Below, piece by piece: positions 61,103 through 64,000 of a stretch of 64,000 nt of DNA (within the stretch, counting starts at the first letter, position 1; each line of letters begins with the position of its first letter). The stretch lies in NCBI GenBank assembly GCA_016714445.1, contig JADJNF010000009.1, positions 1 to 64,000 of the forward strand, in the 5' to 3' direction. The notes below the pieces were generated by a model. The model saw nothing but the letters and a program-made list of their open reading frames with translations, was not told the origin of the DNA and did no database searches. The position numbers and the translations under genes are program-made. Origin of the DNA: Saprospiraceae bacterium. GTDB lineage: Bacteria; Bacteroidota; Bacteroidia; Chitinophagales; Saprospiraceae.

Positions 61103-61240
61103 AATAGTAATGTTGCAATTTTGGCTTTAATGAAAAAAAAATAAAGTTTACTTTGTTGTTATTGTTTTGATGGTTAAAAGTAGTAAAAGTTTATCAAACA
61201 GCGTATTTTTACTTTCATTTAGAAAAAAAATGTTTAGTAA

Positions 61241-61666
61241 ATGATGTGGGATATACTTACTCAGGATGAAAAAAATAAAGTTTTACTTAAATTATTGGTA
61301 CACATTAGCAAAGCTGATCTTATACTCAAAGAAGGAGAACTTGCCTATTTATTACATATTTGCAGAAATTTAGGCCTTGATCCTGAACTAATAAGGACTT
61401 ATATGCTGCAGAAAGATGAAAACATCCATGAAATCCTTCCACAAACTGAGCAAGACAGGATGAATATTCTTTTTCACTTATTATTTACCATGAAGTCAGA
61501 CCATGAAATTCACCCGTATGAGGAAAATCTCATTTTTTCTCTATCTTTCAAGCTTGGATTTTCTGAAGAAATAACCAGAAATTTCATCCAACTTATGAAA
61601 GAACATACGTCAGATGGTATGCCATTGAATGGAATGCTGGAAATCGTCAGAAAACATAATAATTGA
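61241..61666 (+). CDS. TerB-like helical protein
   Basis: A 141-residue helical protein starting M-M-W-D-I-L-T-Q-D-E-K. It shows the two-repeat TerB pattern: K-L-L-V-H-I-S-K-A-D-L-I-L-K-E-G-E (about 18-33) and a second L-L-F-T-M-K-S-D-H-E-I-H-P-Y-E-E (about 84-98), each with an acidic turn. The role is unknown. It ends about 68 bases before the FG-GAP protein start and may be cotranscribed with it. Confidence 0.65.
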   Translation: MMWDILTQDEKNKVLLKLLVHISKADLILKEGELAYLLHICRNLGLDPELIRTYMLQKDENIHEILPQTEQDRMNILFHLLFTMKSDHEIHPYEENLIFSLSFKLGFSEEITRNFIQLMKEHTSDGMPLNGMLEIVRKHNN

Positions 61667-61733
61667 TTTACCTGTTTTTTTTTTAATAAACTTCATCATG
61701 TTTTTTCTGTTAAGATCATTGAATTTATCGATC

Positions 61734-63971
61734 ATGAAAATTTTCAATTTTACGTTTCCGTTTATTTTATTTTGTTTACCAATGGCATTGGCAGGTCAGA
61801 ATTTTGACAGAATCGACATACCTGTGTATCAAAATAATAAACAGCTTTTACTTCCTTTTACCGGCGGATTGAAGGCAGGCCAGTTTTCCAATATTGATCT
61901 CAATCAGGACGGTATAAAGGATCTTTTTGTTTTTGACAGAAATGGAGATCAGGTTCTTCCATTTATAAAAATCGGATTACCGGGTAGTTTGGAATACAGA
62001 TTTGCACCGGAATATATTTCAGTTTTTCCTGAGATGAGAAACTGGGCATTGCTCGTGGATTTTAATCAGGACGGCGTGGAAGATATTTTTTGCTCATCAG
62101 GTGTGTACCCTGGTAGTATGGAAGCCTGGAAAGGAAACAGAGACAGCAACGGAAGACTTACCTTCAAAAGACTGACATTTAATTATGGTATACCTGAAAT
62201 ACTACAATTTCCTATATCCAATGGTTATACACAGATATATGTGAGTTCTATAGATCTACCGGCAGTAGCAGATGCTGATGGTGATGGTGATATGGATATT
62301 ATAAGTTTTGAAGCAGACGGAAGTTTTGCATCGTTTTACAAAAACGTAAGTGTAGAAGAAAATCTAGGGATTGACTCCCTTAAGTATGTAAGAGCTGATA
62401 TTTGCTGGGGAAAATTTGCTGAGAATCAGTTTAACGAAGACATCAACCTCAGCAGTGATGCTTTCAGTTGTGCATCCGGATTTACCGGTGGCGGAAATTC
62501 AGGTGTCAGGCATTCAGGTTCATCACTGACCTTATTTGATAGTGACGGTGATGGAGATATGGATTTGGTGATCGGCGATCTGGCAAGTTCAAAATTAAAA
62601 AGACTTTTTAACGGTGGTACTAAGCAAACAGCTCATATGACCAGTTTGGAAACAAATTTCCCAGCTGAAGATATTGCCGTAGACCTCGATGTTTTTCTGG
62701 CTGCTTATTATGTAGATGTGGATGGAGATAACAAAAGAGACCTTATAGTGACACCCAATGACATCAATAGCGGAGAATCAGAAAATCATGTGTGGCTGTA
62801 TAAAAACACAGGAAGTGACGCAGCGCCGACGTTTAAATTTATTAAAGATGACTTTCTCATTGATGAGATGTTGTTTTATAATGGTGGATCTCATCCTGTT
62901 TTTGCTGATATCAATGGTGATGGTTTGCAGGACATGGTCGTGGGAACCAATGGTATCCTTCAAAAAGGAGGATCAAAAAAATATCGTATGATCCTTTTAT
63001 TAAACAACGGTACTGAAACTGCTCCTTCATATGTAGTAGAAGATGAAGACTACCTGAGTTTTTCACAATATGGTGAGTTTACAGGTCGGTTTGCACCAAC
63101 ATTTGGAGATATGGATGATGATGGTGATGAAGACCTTATGGTAGGTGATGCCAGAGGTCTGTTGTATCTGGCTATAAATATTGCAGGTAAGGATAAACCC
63201 ATGACTTTTGAACCACCTGTGTATTTATATGCTGATATTTCAGCAGGACAAAATGCAAAGCCACAAATTATCGATCTGGATGACGATGGTCTCAAAGACC
63301 TTTTAATCGGAGAAAAAAATAATCAACTCAATTTTTTCAAAAATATTGGCACCACAGGAATGCCAAAATTTTCACCGGAACCCAGCATTTTTCCAAATAC
63401 AGACCAGGCTGGAAAAATTTTTACTTCCAATGATTTTCCAACGCAAAACGGCGCTCCTTTTTTGATCAGATCTCAGGGAAAATTAATCATGCTGATGGGA
63501 ACAGAAGATGCTGATATACTTGCATACGACCAGATAGAAGGTCATATTTATGGGACATTCAATGTATTGTACTCCAAAACCGGAAATATAAATCAGGGAC
63601 GAAAAGTAACTGTAGCATTAGCCGACATTGACCATGATGACTATTATGAAATGGCTGTGGGCAATGAAAGAGGAGGGATAGTTTTTTATAATACCATTTT
63701 TAAGGCAGACAGTGTTTCATCCATTGGGGATGCGGAACATGCTGCAAAAAATATTGAATTGTACCCCAATCCTGCTTCGACTTCCCTTTTTGTAAAAACC
63801 ATTGATGACTCTATGGCTTTGTCATTAGAAAGTATATTAGGAAACCACATTATGGTGCTTACAGCCAATCAAGTGAATCAATTGCCACCCTTACCTTCGG
63901 GTATGTATCTGGTCAAAGCTAAAACAATATCAGCCATAACAACCTACAAAATAATCGTTACATCAAATTGA
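61734..63971 (+). CDS. Secreted FG-GAP/VCBS repeat protein with type IX sorting tail
   Basis: The start at 61734 (M-K-I-F-N-F-T-F-P-F) gives a proper signal peptide ending A-L-A-G-Q; an upstream in-frame start would overlap the TerB gene. The 745 residues carry at least seven calcium-binding-like repeats of the form D-x-D/N-x-D-G-x-x-D, for example N-Q-D-G-I-K-D, D-G-D-G-D-M-D-I and D-D-D-G-D-E-D, the mark of beta-propeller FG-GAP domains. The tail starts L-Y-P-N-P-A-S and ends Y-K-I-I-V-T-S-N, a type IX secretion C-terminal domain. Likely a surface or released binding protein. Confidence 0.85.
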   Translation: MKIFNFTFPFILFCLPMALAGQNFDRIDIPVYQNNKQLLLPFTGGLKAGQFSNIDLNQDGIKDLFVFDRNGDQVLPFIKIGLPGSLEYRFAPEYISVFPEMRNWALLVDFNQDGVEDIFCSSGVYPGSMEAWKGNRDSNGRLTFKRLTFNYGIPEILQFPISNGYTQIYVSSIDLPAVADADGDGDMDIISFEADGSFASFYKNVSVEENLGIDSLKYVRADICWGKFAENQFNEDINLSSDAFSCASGFTGGGNSGVRHSGSSLTLFDSDGDGDMDLVIGDLASSKLKRLFNGGTKQTAHMTSLETNFPAEDIAVDLDVFLAAYYVDVDGDNKRDLIVTPNDINSGESENHVWLYKNTGSDAAPTFKFIKDDFLIDEMLFYNGGSHPVFADINGDGLQDMVVGTNGILQKGGSKKYRMILLLNNGTETAPSYVVEDEDYLSFSQYGEFTGRFAPTFGDMDDDGDEDLMVGDARGLLYLAINIAGKDKPMTFEPPVYLYADISAGQNAKPQIIDLDDDGLKDLLIGEKNNQLNFFKNIGTTGMPKFSPEPSIFPNTDQAGKIFTSNDFPTQNGAPFLIRSQGKLIMLMGTEDADILAYDQIEGHIYGTFNVLYSKTGNINQGRKVTVALADIDHDDYYEMAVGNERGGIVFYNTIFKADSVSSIGDAEHAAKNIELYPNPASTSLFVKTIDDSMALSLESILGNHIMVLTANQVNQLPPLPSGMYLVKAKTISAITTYKIIVTSN

Positions 63972-64000
63972 GATTCTTTTCTTAAGAATGATCGCTATAC

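Overview
The window looks like a chromosomal piece of a Bacteroidota bacterium, most likely of the Saprospiraceae/Chitinophagia side. Evidence: a SusC/SusD pair, two proteins with type IX secretion sorting tails (Y-P-N-P start, short basic end), a bacillithiol deacetylase (BshB1), a kelch and an FG-GAP surface protein, low GC with AT-rich spacers, and several promoters of the Bacteroidota form (TTTG, about 18-20 bases, TAnnTTTG). No rRNA, tRNA, CRISPR array or insertion sequence was seen.

Layout. 1-16.97 kb: every recognisable gene is broken by several frameshifts or stops (TerC/Alx membrane protein, small membrane-anchored protein, outer-membrane proteins, a long TPR protein with a partner beta-barrel, a kelch protein, TrhO, PBP1A, a HAD hydrolase). 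17.0-23.4 kb: recX is intact, an outer-membrane protein and PdeM each carry one frameshift, SbcD is intact, SbcC has one stop and one frameshift. 23.5-28.0 kb, minus strand: ABC-F ATPase and the compact set queD-folE-fabD-yqgE. 28.05-31.45 kb: a small AT-rich accessory island with a candidate structured RNA, a decayed reading frame, dispersed repeats, and an AAA-type ATPase/nuclease-fold gene set between two 90-bp direct repeats, then a possible orphan immunity protein. 31.5-40.2 kb, minus strand: valS (one extra base), a histidine phosphatase lipoprotein, lysA, an isoprenylcysteine-methyltransferase-like protein, a lipoprotein and an M14 carboxypeptidase. 40.3-51 kb: ferredoxin, SusD/SusC, a KASIII-like enzyme, a conserved hypothetical, a phosphoesterase and a TonB receptor. 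51.1-64 kb: a secreted metzincin protease, TerB-like protein with MtgA, a NUDIX enzyme divergent from pyrE, M42 peptidase, PhoD-like phosphatase, BshB1, FabH, a TerB protein and an FG-GAP protein.

The steep left-to-right fall in broken frames across unrelated genes, with single-base losses in homopolymers and hits in valS and PBP1A, is best explained by uncorrected sequence error near a contig end rather than true decay. Genes marked pseudogene here are broken as written and may be intact in the organism. The strongest candidates for something new are the repeat-flanked ATPase unit (29.02-30.66 kb), with a hairpin whose bases change in a compensating way between the two copies, the structured RNA candidate beside it (about 28.34-28.64 kb), and an exact 48-residue triple repeat at the end of the metalloprotease.
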